From: an uncultured Sphingomonas sp.
Lineage (GTDB): Bacteria > Pseudomonadota > Alphaproteobacteria > Sphingomonadales > Sphingomonadaceae
NCBI GenBank assembly: GCA_946886845.1
Contig: CAMPJH010000069.1
Span: 1-7,696, forward strand
Length of the DNA: 7,696 nucleotides
Direction: 5' to 3'
The notes beneath the pieces were generated by a model. That model was given only the letters and a program-made list of their open reading frames with translations. It was not told the origin of the DNA and did not search any database. Made by a program: the position numbers and the translations under genes. How positions within the stretch are numbered: the first letter of the stretch is position 1; every line of letters begins with the position of its first letter. Shown piece after piece: positions 1-6,728 of this stretch.

Positions 1-746
1 CAACCGTGAACTCGATGTCCCTCGTCGCGACCAGATGCATCTCGATCCGCGACAAGATGTCGTTCCAGCGCGCTTCGTGGCGGAAGCCGTCGAGCGGGAT
101 CGTCCCGTCGAGCTCGCGGTTGATCCGCTCGAGCAAGTTGAGGTTGAAGGCGGCGGTGATGCCCTCCGGCTCGTCATAGGCGGCGAGCAGGCGTTCGACC
201 GCCTTGACGGTGTCCATCCCGATCAGGAGCAGCGCGCCGGTCCCGAGCAGCTCGCGGAAATGGCGCAGGAGGTCGGTCTCGGTGCGCGGCACGAAATTGC
301 CGATCGTCGAGCCGGGGAAGAAGCCGAGCTTGGGCAGGCCGTCGATTTCCGCCGGAAGCGCGAACGGCCGGGCGAAGTCGGCGGCGACGGCATGGATCGG
401 CAAATCCGGGAATCGCCGCCGCAGCTCCGCCGCGCTGCCGTCGAGAAAGTCGCCGGAAATGTCGACCGGAACATAGGCCGCCGGATCTATCGCTTCGAGC
501 AGCAGCGGTGTCTTGGTCGCCGAGCCGGCGCCGAACTCGACGACCGCCATTCCATCCGGAATTCGGGCCGCGAGCTCGGGCATGACATGTTTGAGCAGCG
601 CGGTTTCGGTGCGGGTCGGATAATAGCTCGGCAGGCGCGTGATTTCGTCGAACAACTCGGAGCCGCGATGGTCGTAAAGCCAGCGCGCCGGAACGGCTGG
701 AACCGGAGCGGAGAGGCCGGCGAGCACATCGGTGCGGAATTGCGGG

Positions 747-763
<17 letters not shown>
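1..763 (-). CDS. egtD: L-histidine N(alpha)-methyltransferase EgtD (3' end cut by window edge)
   Basis: EgtD uses three S-adenosylmethionines to convert L-histidine to hercynine, the precursor of ergothioneine, in the cytoplasm. I translated this frame by hand: 254 codons are visible of roughly 320 usual for the family, so the C-terminal part lies outside the window. Visible family marks are YYPTRTE (residues 48-54), the SAM motif I stretch VVEFGAGSATK (75-85), an Asp in PVDIS (99-103), FFPGSTIGNF (148-157) whose Asn is expected to bind the substrate histidine, and DEPEGITAAFNLNLLERIN (197-215). The start is a TTG at 763-761, the only start codon between the in-frame TAA just upstream and a GTG at 727-725. 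It lies inside the end of egtB (17-nt overlap), which suggests translational coupling. The family assignment is very secure; the start is less so, because no Shine-Dalgarno is well placed. Confidence 0.93.
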
Positions 764-1963
<1,200 letters not shown>

Positions 1964-1988
<25 letters not shown>

Positions 1989-2521
1989 AGCACATCTCCG
2001 CCGTGCTGCGACGCGACATGGCGCGCCGCCACGAACAGATGATCGGACAGGCGATTGAGGTAGGCGAGCGCCTGCGGGTTGACCGGCTCGCTTTGCGCCA
2101 GCGCCACCGCCGACCGCTCGGCCCGGCGGACGACGGTGCGGGCAAGGTGGAGCGCGGCGACACCGCCCGGCCCGGCCGGGAGGATGAAGCTGCTCAATGG
2201 CTCGAGGGTCGCGTTCATCGAGTCGATCTCATGCTCGAGGCGCTCGACCTGGCTGGCGACGATCCGCAGCGCGCCTTCGACATTGCCGGGAGTGGCGATG
2301 TCGGCGCCGAGGTCGAACAATTCGTTCTGGATGCGCCGAAGCCGCTCCGCGACCGAATCGTCGGCGAGCGCGGCGATGGCGCCGCCGATCGCCGCATTGG
2401 CCTCGTCGACGTCGCCGATTGCGGCCATTCGCGGGCTCGCCTTGCTGACTCGCGAGCCGTCGACCAGGCCGGCGGTGCCCTCGTCGCCGGTCCGGGTGTA
2501 GATCTTGTTGAGCTTGACCAT
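1964..2521 (-). CDS. Cob(I)yrinic acid a,c-diamide / cob(I)alamin adenosyltransferase, PduO type
   Basis: This enzyme transfers the 5'-deoxyadenosyl group of ATP to cob(I)alamin, giving the coenzyme form of vitamin B12 used by enzymes such as methylmalonyl-CoA mutase. The 185-aa product is full length for the PduO (ATR) family, which is all-helical and trimeric. Visible motifs are YTRTGDEGTAGL (8-19, nucleotide-binding loop), GDVDEANAAIG (37-47), IQNELFDLGADI (64-75), FILPAG (112-117), ARTVVRRAERS (127-137) and YLNRLSDHLFVAAR (154-167). The ATG at 2521 was chosen because family members begin MVKLNKIYTRTG. A longer frame from 2608 only adds Arg-rich residues that read over the upstream gene. 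The A of the ATG is shared with the TGA of the twin-helix gene, and GGGAG lies just upstream. The name cobO is often applied but properly belongs to the unrelated CobA family, so no symbol is given. Confidence 0.94.
1996..1999 (-). promoter_or_regulatory. Shine-Dalgarno that fixes the egtB start
   Basis: The minus strand reads GGAG here, followed by 7 nt and then GTG at 1988-1986. It lies inside the coding region of the adenosyltransferase gene. It supports the GTG start of egtB rather than a later in-frame codon. Confidence 0.6.
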
Positions 2522-2727
2522 CAGCTCCCGGAGGCGCCGGCGACGATCAGGATCAGGACGACGATGACGATAGCGACGGCCTGGAACAAGACGCGCTTGC
2601 GCATCCACTGTTGTTGCTGCTCGCTGGAGCCGACCTTGCCCGAGGCCATTGTCACGACCCCGCGGACGAGGACGTAAGCGGTCGCGGCCATCGCGACGAC
2701 GAGGAGCACCATCAGAAGCGTCGACAT
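2521..2727 (-). CDS. Twin-transmembrane-helix small protein (HIG1-domain-like)
   Basis: This is a 68-aa inner-membrane protein of unknown molecular function. Helix 1 covers about residues 3-25. A polar loop with a QQQQ run (37-40) follows, then MRKRVLFQA (42-50) and helix 2 at about 49-65. The RxRVxxQ pattern before helix 2 is typical of the HIG_1_N family, best known from mitochondrial hypoxia-induced proteins linked to respiratory complexes. Short alphaproteobacterial members often sit beside gluQ and the PduO adenosyltransferase gene, as here. It starts 10 nt after the gluQ stop, has AGG five bases before its ATG, and its TGA overlaps the next ATG by one base. A respiratory role is an inference from the mitochondrial relatives only. 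Confidence 0.82.
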   Translation of the reverse strand: MSTLLMVLLVVAMAATAYVLVRGVVTMASGKVGSSEQQQQWMRKRVLFQAVAIVIVVLILIVAGASGS

Positions 2728-2737
2728 GTCCGCCTAT

Positions 2738-3586
2738 TTAGGCTTCCGACAGCCGAAAGCCAGACGGCAGTCGGCCGTTGACGATGTCGCTAGCAAGCTC
2801 GCGTCCGTCGACGCCGCTGGCGCGCATCGCGGCGAGGGTCGGCGCCAGGTCGCGCTTGGCGAGCCGCCGGCCGTCTTGATGCACGACCAGCGGGTGGTGG
2901 AGGTAACTCGGCTCGGGCAGGCCGAGAAGCGTCTGCAGAAGCCGCTGCACGGGCGTCGACGCCCTGAGGTCCGCGGCGCGAACCACCAGGCTCACGCCGC
3001 TGGCGGCATCGTCGACGACGCAGGCGAGGTGATAGCTCGCCGGCGCGTCCTTTCGTGCCAGGATCTCGTTGTCGATGTCACCGATCGCGGCGGCGAAGCG
3101 GCGGCCGTCCTGCTCGGTCCAGACGGGGAGGCCGACGCGCTCGGTCGCTTTGGCTGAATCCAGCCGCCAGCTGTGCGGAACTGCCGCCCGGCGGCCAGGA
3201 TCGTCGGGCAGGCCGCGGCAGATTCCGGGGTAGCGCGATTCGGCCGGGCCGTGCGGCGCGCTGAGCGCGGCGGCGATGTCGGCGCGGGTGCAGAAGCAGG
3301 GATAGACCAGCCCGTCGGCGCGCAGCCGTTCGAGTGCGTCGGCATAAGCGGCGCTTCGGGTCGACTGGACGAGCGGCTCGCCATCCCAGGCCAGGCCGAG
3401 CCAGCGCAGATCCTGTTCGATGGCGGCGACGAACTCGGGCCGGCTGCGCGTCGGGTCGAGATCCTCGATCCGCAGCAGGAAGCGCCCGCCCGCCTGGCGG
3501 GCCGCCGAATGGCCGAGGACGGCGCTATAGGCGTGACCGAGATGCAACTGCCCGGTCGGCGAAGGCGCGAAGCGAGTCGTCAGCAT
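2738..3586 (-). CDS. gluQ: Glutamyl-Q tRNA(Asp) synthetase GluQRS
   Basis: GluQRS activates glutamate with ATP and attaches it to the queuosine at position 34 of tRNA(Asp). It is therefore a tRNA-modifying paralog of GluRS. The 282-aa product contains only the catalytic core and lacks the C-terminal anticodon-binding domain of GltX, which separates it from true GluRS. It shows the HIGH-type signature FAPSPTGQLHLGH (6-18), RIEDLDPTRSRP (39-50), a zinc site C97, C99, Y119 and C123 arranged as in E. coli GluQRS, ARKDAPASYHLACVVDD (177-193), and a KMSKS-region variant RRLAKRD (240-246). It is the first gene of the minus-strand cluster and is divergent from the HNH gene. The ATG at 3586 fits the family N-terminus, although the only purine-rich stretch (AGGA) is just 1 nt from it. 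Confidence 0.95.
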   Translation of the reverse strand: MLTTRFAPSPTGQLHLGHAYSAVLGHSAARQAGGRFLLRIEDLDPTRSRPEFVAAIEQDLRWLGLAWDGEPLVQSTRSAAYADALERLRADGLVYPCFCTRADIAAALSAPHGPAESRYPGICRGLPDDPGRRAAVPHSWRLDSAKATERVGLPVWTEQDGRRFAAAIGDIDNEILARKDAPASYHLACVVDDAASGVSLVVRAADLRASTPVQRLLQTLLGLPEPSYLHHPLVVHQDGRRLAKRDLAPTLAAMRASGVDGRELASDIVNGRLPSGFRLSEA

Positions 3587-3755
3587 ATCCTGCGCACTTG
3601 ACCGCGAGTCCCGGAAAATGCTGTCATACGCATGTCACGCCGGGTTGGCATCCGGCTGGTCACAAGGGAAGACGGGCCCGAGGCGACCCTTCTCCTCCTT
3701 GCGTGCGACAGGGCCGGAGGTTCGAGCGGGCAGACAGGAGGTCATTGCCCGCGTC
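3587..3755. promoter_or_regulatory. Divergent gluQ / HNH intergenic region with structured plus-strand leader
   Basis: These 169 nt must hold promoters for both directions, but I see no convincing -35/-10 pair. On the plus strand, GCCGG (3639-3643) can pair with CCGGC (3652-3656) and AAGGG (3664-3668) with CCCTT (3687-3691). CCTCCT at 3694-3699 can pair either with GGAGG at 3716-3720 or with the AGGAGG Shine-Dalgarno at 3736-3741. The reading frame of the HNH gene stays open back to an ATG at 3618, but the extra 46 residues do not look like that family. The stretch around 3635-3660 resembles the short palindromic intergenic repeats common in alphaproteobacteria, though only one copy is in view. 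Confidence 0.45.
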
Positions 3756-4322
3756 ATGTATCCGCCCGATTCGACACGTCATCCCGAGAGCTGCCCGGCG
3801 TTGGTGCTCAACGCCGACTATACGCCGCTGTCCTATTTCCCGCTGAGCCTGTGGCCGTGGCAGACCGCGATCAAGGCGCTGTTCCTCGAGCGGGTCGACG
3901 TCGTCGCCCATTACGACCGCGAGGTGCACAGCCCAAGCGTCGCCCTGAAGCTGCCCTCGGTGATCGCGCTTCGCCAGTTCGTCAGGCCCAACGAATATCC
4001 GGCCTTCACCCGGTTCAATCTCTTCCTCCGCGACCGCTTCCGCTGCGTCTATTGCGGCTCCAACCGTGAGCTGACGTTCGACCATATCGTGCCGCGCGCG
4101 CAAGGCGGGCGGACGACCTGGGAGAATGTCGCAACCGCCTGCGCGCCGTGCAATTTGCGGAAAGGCGGCAGGACTCCGCGCCAGGCGGGCCTGCACCTGG
4201 ACCGCGATGCCTTCCGCCCGACCAGCTGGCAGCTGCAGGACCACGGCCGCAGGTTTCCGCCCAATCACCTGCACGAAACCTGGCGCGACTATCTCTACTG
4301 GGATGTCGAGCTGGATCCGTAA
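3756..4322 (+). CDS. HNH endonuclease family protein
   Basis: A 188-aa protein with a zinc-supported HNH nuclease fold in its middle. It has a C97-x2-C100 knuckle, then ELTFDHIVPRAQGGRT (105-120) with the metal-binding D109-H110, N124 in TWENV, and a second knuckle C129-x2-C132 followed by NLRKGG. The N-terminal part (about 15-90: PALVLNADYTPLSYFPLSLW and onward) and the tail FPPNHLHETWRDYLYWDVEL (168-187) are conserved features of this alphaproteobacterial subgroup as I recall it. The cellular role is unknown. It is a housekeeping-style neighbour of gluQ rather than part of a recognisable restriction system, since no methyltransferase or specificity subunit is near. The start MYPPDSTRHP was chosen by family resemblance. 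An AGGAGG lies 14 nt upstream, longer than ideal, so a start a few codons earlier at a non-standard codon cannot be excluded. Confidence 0.9.
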   Translation: MYPPDSTRHPESCPALVLNADYTPLSYFPLSLWPWQTAIKALFLERVDVVAHYDREVHSPSVALKLPSVIALRQFVRPNEYPAFTRFNLFLRDRFRCVYCGSNRELTFDHIVPRAQGGRTTWENVATACAPCNLRKGGRTPRQAGLHLDRDAFRPTSWQLQDHGRRFPPNHLHETWRDYLYWDVELDP

Positions 4323-4339
4323 GCGCGTCTTATCGCCGC

Positions 4340-4348
4340 GTTAACCAT
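4340..4348 (+). promoter_or_regulatory. GTTAACCAT motif resembling a CtrA half-site
   Basis: The 48-nt gap between the HNH stop and the receiver-protein start contains GTTAACCAT. TTAACCAT resembles the half-site recognised by the alphaproteobacterial cell-cycle regulator CtrA. No second TTAA half follows at the 7-nt spacing of the classic site. A single short match carries little weight, but it lies 22 nt ahead of the ATG, where a promoter-proximal site would be expected. Confidence 0.25.
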
Positions 4349-4370
4349 TTTTCGCTTAGCTCCCGCAGCC

Positions 4371-4907
4371 ATGGAACTCGGGTTGGACAAGCAGGGATCG
4401 GGCGAGCCGCCGCGCGTGCTCGTGATCGAGTCCAACCGCAATTATCTGGGCGTGCTCGCCCGACGTCTCGCCGAGTCCGGCTACCGGATCGCCGCGGCGG
4501 AGAGCGCCCAGGCGGGCTTCTCCGAGCTCTATCGCATTCCCGCCGACATCGTCGTCTGCAGCGCCAGGCTGCCGGGGACGAGCGGCATCGAGTTTGTCCG
4601 AATGATCCGCCACGACCCGGTGCATAGCCAACTGCCGGTGCTACTGATCGTCGGGCGGTCCGATCCGGTGACAGCGGTCAAGGCGTTCGCAGCAGGCGCC
4701 GACGGAATCATTCGCAAGCCGTGTCATTTCGAGGTGCTCGCGGCCGGGATCGGTCGCTTCCTCGAGCGCGCCGCGGCTGTCCAGCGGCTGGTCGACGACA
4801 ATGCCGCGCTCGACGCCCGCGTCGTCAGCCGAGCGATCGAGCTGAGGGAGCTGCGCGAGCGGCTCTCGATGGCCGAGCGGCGGCTCGCCGCGACCGTCGA
4901 GGGTTAA
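4371..4907 (+). CDS. Atypical response-regulator receiver protein with C-terminal coiled coil
   Basis: This 178-aa protein has a receiver (REC-like) fold at about residues 14-132: VLVIESNRNYLGVLARRLAE aligns with beta1-alpha1, DIVVCSARLPGTSG (59-72) with the phosphorylation loop, and IIRKPCHFEVL (113-123) with the conserved Lys-Pro loop. Several key residues are missing. The usual Asp phospho-acceptor is S64 (codon AGC), the paired acidic residues after beta1 are E20-S21, and the Thr/Ser switch position after beta4 appears as V94 in LLIVG. K116-P117 is kept. Residues 133-172 are rich in Leu, Arg, Glu and Ala and probably form a coiled coil. No DNA-binding or enzymatic output domain is present. 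It may therefore act by phosphorylation-independent protein contact. It lies 48 nt after the HNH gene on the same strand, with no clear Shine-Dalgarno. Confidence 0.8.
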   Translation: MELGLDKQGSGEPPRVLVIESNRNYLGVLARRLAESGYRIAAAESAQAGFSELYRIPADIVVCSARLPGTSGIEFVRMIRHDPVHSQLPVLLIVGRSDPVTAVKAFAAGADGIIRKPCHFEVLAAGIGRFLERAAAVQRLVDDNAALDARVVSRAIELRELRERLSMAERRLAATVEG

Positions 4908-4920
4908 GCCGCCTAGCGGC
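4908..4920. terminator. Short hairpin between convergent stops
   Basis: GCCGC (4908-4912), loop CTA, GCGGC (4916-4920) forms a perfect 5-bp stem. It lies directly after the TAA of the receiver gene, and its loop is the TAG stop of galU on the other strand. There is no T-run on either side, so it is at best a weak bidirectional terminator or a 3'-end stabiliser. Confidence 0.3.
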
Positions 4921-5773
4921 CGGCCAGATACTCGCGCAGCTTCGGGGCGACGTCGTCCCGCTCAAGCGCCATCGCCACATTGGCAATGACGAATCCGGCG
5001 GGGCCGCCGCAATCGTGGCGGACCGCATCGACCTTGAGCGCGTGGAACGGCTGCGTTCCGATCAACTGCGCCATTGCGTCAGTCAGCTGGATCTCGCCGC
5101 CGGTGCCGCGCTCGCCCTTGTCGAGCACCCGCATAACCTCGGGCTGGAGGATGTAGCGGCCGATCACGCCCAGGTTCGACGGCGCCGCGTCCGGTGCCGG
5201 CTTCTCGACCAGGCCGAGCACTTCGGTGAGATTGCCTGCGCTGCTGCCAGGAGTGATGATTCCGTAGCTCGCCGTTTTCTCGGCAGGGACTTCCTCGGTG
5301 GCGATCAGGTTGCCGCCAACCGTCTCCCAGGCATCGACCATCTGCCTGAGCGCGCCGGGCGCGCCGGCCATCAGATCGTCGGGAAGGAGCACCGCGAACG
5401 GTTCGTCGCCGACAATGTCCCGGGCGCACCAGACAGCATGGCCGAGGCCGAGCGGCTGCTTCTGGCGGACGGCGACGATTTCTCCGACCCGCCCTTGCGC
5501 GCGCTCGAGGGCGTCGAGGCTCTTGCCGCTCTGCCGCATGGTCGCCTCGAGCTCGAATGCCGTGTCGAAATAGTCGACCAGGCTCGCCTTGCCGCGTCCC
5601 GTGACGAAGATCATTTGCTCGATCCCCGCCTCGCGGGCTTCGTCGACCGCATATTGGATTAGCGGGCGATCGACGATCGTCAGCATTTCCTTTGGCATCG
5701 ACTTGGTCGCGGGCAGCAGGCGCGTGCCGAGTCCGGCGACAGGGAAGATGGCCTTGCGAATGCGGGATGTCAT
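4913..5773 (-). CDS. galU: UTP-glucose-1-phosphate uridylyltransferase GalU
   Basis: GalU makes UDP-glucose from UTP and glucose-1-phosphate in the cytoplasm, feeding exopolysaccharide, lipopolysaccharide and glycolipid synthesis. The 286-aa product has the normal length and order: PVAGLGTRLLPATKSMPKEM (11-30, nucleotide-binding signature), DRPLIQYAVDEA (35-46), QPLGLGHAVWCARD (106-119), LLPDDLM (129-135, metal-binding Asp region), SYGIITPG (169-176), VEKPAPDAAPSNLGVIGRYI (189-208) and GTGGEIQLTDA (223-233). Near the C-terminus the usual HDCGNKLGY-type block reads HDCGGPAGF (253-261), so the common Lys is replaced. The ATG at 5773 matches the family N-terminus and overlaps the lipoprotein stop as ATGA. 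An open frame continues back to 6103, but that part only shadows the lipoprotein gene. No strong Shine-Dalgarno is visible, which fits translational coupling. Confidence 0.95.
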   Translation of the reverse strand: MTSRIRKAIFPVAGLGTRLLPATKSMPKEMLTIVDRPLIQYAVDEAREAGIEQMIFVTGRGKASLVDYFDTAFELEATMRQSGKSLDALERAQGRVGEIVAVRQKQPLGLGHAVWCARDIVGDEPFAVLLPDDLMAGAPGALRQMVDAWETVGGNLIATEEVPAEKTASYGIITPGSSAGNLTEVLGLVEKPAPDAAPSNLGVIGRYILQPEVMRVLDKGERGTGGEIQLTDAMAQLIGTQPFHALKVDAVRHDCGGPAGFVIANVAMALERDDVAPKLREYLAGR

Positions 5774-6099
5774 TGCGGAGTGACCGGCCCGACCTGATTG
5801 GCCTGCTCGTCGTCCTCGGCCTCGACCGGAACCTCCGGCGCCTGGCCGCTCGGCGGCGGCAGGTCGAAACGGTCGGCCTCGCGCGGCTCCGAGCGCCGCA
5901 TCAGCTCGTCGATGCGATCGGGATCGGCATATGCCGGCGGTGTCAGTAGCTGCTCGGGAGTTGGGGTTGAATTCGCCATCAACGGCTTGACCGGCAGCGA
6001 TTGCCCTTCGGCCGGACGCAAATCGGCCATGTTGCCGCAACCGGCGACGCCGAGGAGCGAGGCGGCAATCGCCAGTCGAATGAACAATGCTGTTTTCAC
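5770..6099 (-). CDS. Small proline-rich lipoprotein
   Basis: A predicted 109-aa lipoprotein of unknown function. From GTG at 6099 it begins MKTALFIRLA, has a hydrophobic stretch to about residue 20, and a clean lipobox VAGC with the lipidated Cys at 21. The mature part is short, polar and Pro/Glu-rich, without a recognisable fold. It includes ADLRPAEGQSLPVKP (24-38), TPTPEQLLTPP (44-54), DPDRIDELMRRSEPREADRF (58-77) and an acidic C-terminus. A longer version from GTG at 6156 would place 19 polar residues before the signal peptide, so the shorter start was preferred. Its TGA overlaps the galU ATG by 4 nt, so the two are co-translated. From memory, lipoproteins of this pattern in sphingomonads lie between argH and lysA; here the downstream partner is galU. 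Confidence 0.78.
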   Translation of the reverse strand: MKTALFIRLAIAASLLGVAGCGNMADLRPAEGQSLPVKPLMANSTPTPEQLLTPPAYADPDRIDELMRRSEPREADRFDLPPPSGQAPEVPVEAEDDEQANQVGPVTPQ

Positions 6100-6112
6100 C
6101 CACTGCCGACTA

Positions 6113-6140
6113 GCGGCTTGCGAAGGGTTCTTCCAGCCGC
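6113..6140. promoter_or_regulatory. Inverted repeat in the divergent lipoprotein / tlpA region
   Basis: GCGGCT (6113-6118) is mirrored by AGCCGC (6135-6140). Inside lies a second perfect stem, GAAG (6122-6125) and CTTC (6130-6133), around a GGTT loop. The element lies between the two divergent starts (6099 and 6177). It could be an operator, or a hairpin in the 5' leader of the lipoprotein mRNA. No convincing -35/-10 elements were recognised in this 77-nt gap. Confidence 0.4.
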
Positions 6141-6176
6141 TTGTGCCCGCATTCACCGCTCTCTATCGGCCGGCAA

Positions 6177-6728
6177 ATGCGCAATTGGATCATTCTTTGC
6201 CTGCTCGCGCTCGTTGCTTCCGGATGCGAACGCCAGCCGGCGGCCAAACAGGAGGCCGCGGCGCCGGAGGGTCTGTCCAAAGGCGTCGACCGAAGCCAAG
6301 CGGGCAGGTCGATGCCCGACGCGCAACTGTTGAATGGCGAGGACGAAGCCGCGACGCTGAGCGACCTCTCCGGCGAGCCGTTGCTCGTCAACATGTGGGC
6401 GAGCTGGTGCGCGCCTTGCGTCAAGGAGCTGCCGACCCTCGATGCGCTGAGCCGGCGGCCGGGCGCTCCGCGCGTCATCGCGGTTGCGGTGGAGCGCGCC
6501 GAGCGGCCGTCGGTCGAGGCCTTCCTCGAGCAACATGGCGTCAACGACCTCGAATCCTGGCGCGACCAGCAGATGGCGCTGTCGGGTGCGCTCGGGGTCC
6601 AGGTGATGCCTACGACTGTCTATTATGACGCCACCGGGCGCGAGGTCTGGCGCTACATCGGCGACCTCGACTGGACCGGCGAGGAGGCGGCTAAGCTGCT
6701 TGCGGAGGCCGGCGCCCGAAAGCCTTGA
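6177..6728 (+). CDS. TlpA family thioredoxin-like lipoprotein (thiol-disulfide oxidoreductase)
   Basis: A 183-aa cell-envelope thioredoxin-fold protein. Residues 1-16 are hydrophobic and end at a probable lipidated Cys17 (VASGC), so it is likely tethered facing the periplasm. A flexible linker of about 40 residues precedes the TlpA-like domain. There the redox motif WCAPC (77-81) sits in LLVNMWASWCAPCVKELPTL (69-88) and the cis-proline is P145 in QVMPTTVYYD (142-151). Relatives reduce disulfides in apocytochromes or copper-site proteins; which client applies here cannot be told. The ATG at 6177 gives the signal sequence directly, while a TTG at 6141 would add 12 polar residues. It is divergent from the lipoprotein-galU pair, and its last 38 nt overlap the 3' end of the transporter gene on the other strand. 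Confidence 0.9.
   Translation: MRNWIILCLLALVASGCERQPAAKQEAAAPEGLSKGVDRSQAGRSMPDAQLLNGEDEAATLSDLSGEPLLVNMWASWCAPCVKELPTLDALSRRPGAPRVIAVAVERAERPSVEAFLEQHGVNDLESWRDQQMALSGALGVQVMPTTVYYDATGREVWRYIGDLDWTGEEAAKLLAEAGARKP

Noticed and set aside
2522..2608. Upstream extension of the adenosyltransferase frame by 29 codons
   Set aside because: It overlaps the twin-helix gene and reads as Arg-rich sequence, whereas MVKLNKIYTRTG from 2521 is the expected family start.
2738..3586. gluQ as a full glutamyl-tRNA synthetase gene (gltX)
   Set aside because: At 282 aa it lacks the anticodon-binding domain, and the zinc-ligand spacing and KMSKS variant match GluQRS.
3661..3720. Possible cobalamin riboswitch, because GGGAAGACGG resembles part of its core and a B12 gene is nearby
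   Set aside because: The B12 box and the rest of the conserved core are absent, and the strand points to the HNH gene rather than the adenosyltransferase.
3618..3755. HNH protein starting at the ATG at 3618 with 46 extra residues
   Set aside because: The added residues look like translated non-coding DNA with palindromic parts, and the family-like N-terminus begins at MYPPDSTRHP. Not fully excluded.
3756..4322. HNH gene as part of a restriction, retron or other defence system
   Set aside because: No methyltransferase, specificity protein, reverse transcriptase or other defence gene is adjacent, and the surroundings are housekeeping genes.
4721..5662. Plus-strand open frame of 313 codons, longer than galU itself
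   Set aside because: It begins inside the receiver gene in another frame and then runs antisense to galU, whose catalytic signatures are unmistakable.
5774..6103. Upstream extension of the galU frame by 110 codons
   Set aside because: The extension is a low-complexity Arg/Gly-rich translation and shadows the lipoprotein gene. The family N-terminus begins at the ATG at 5773.
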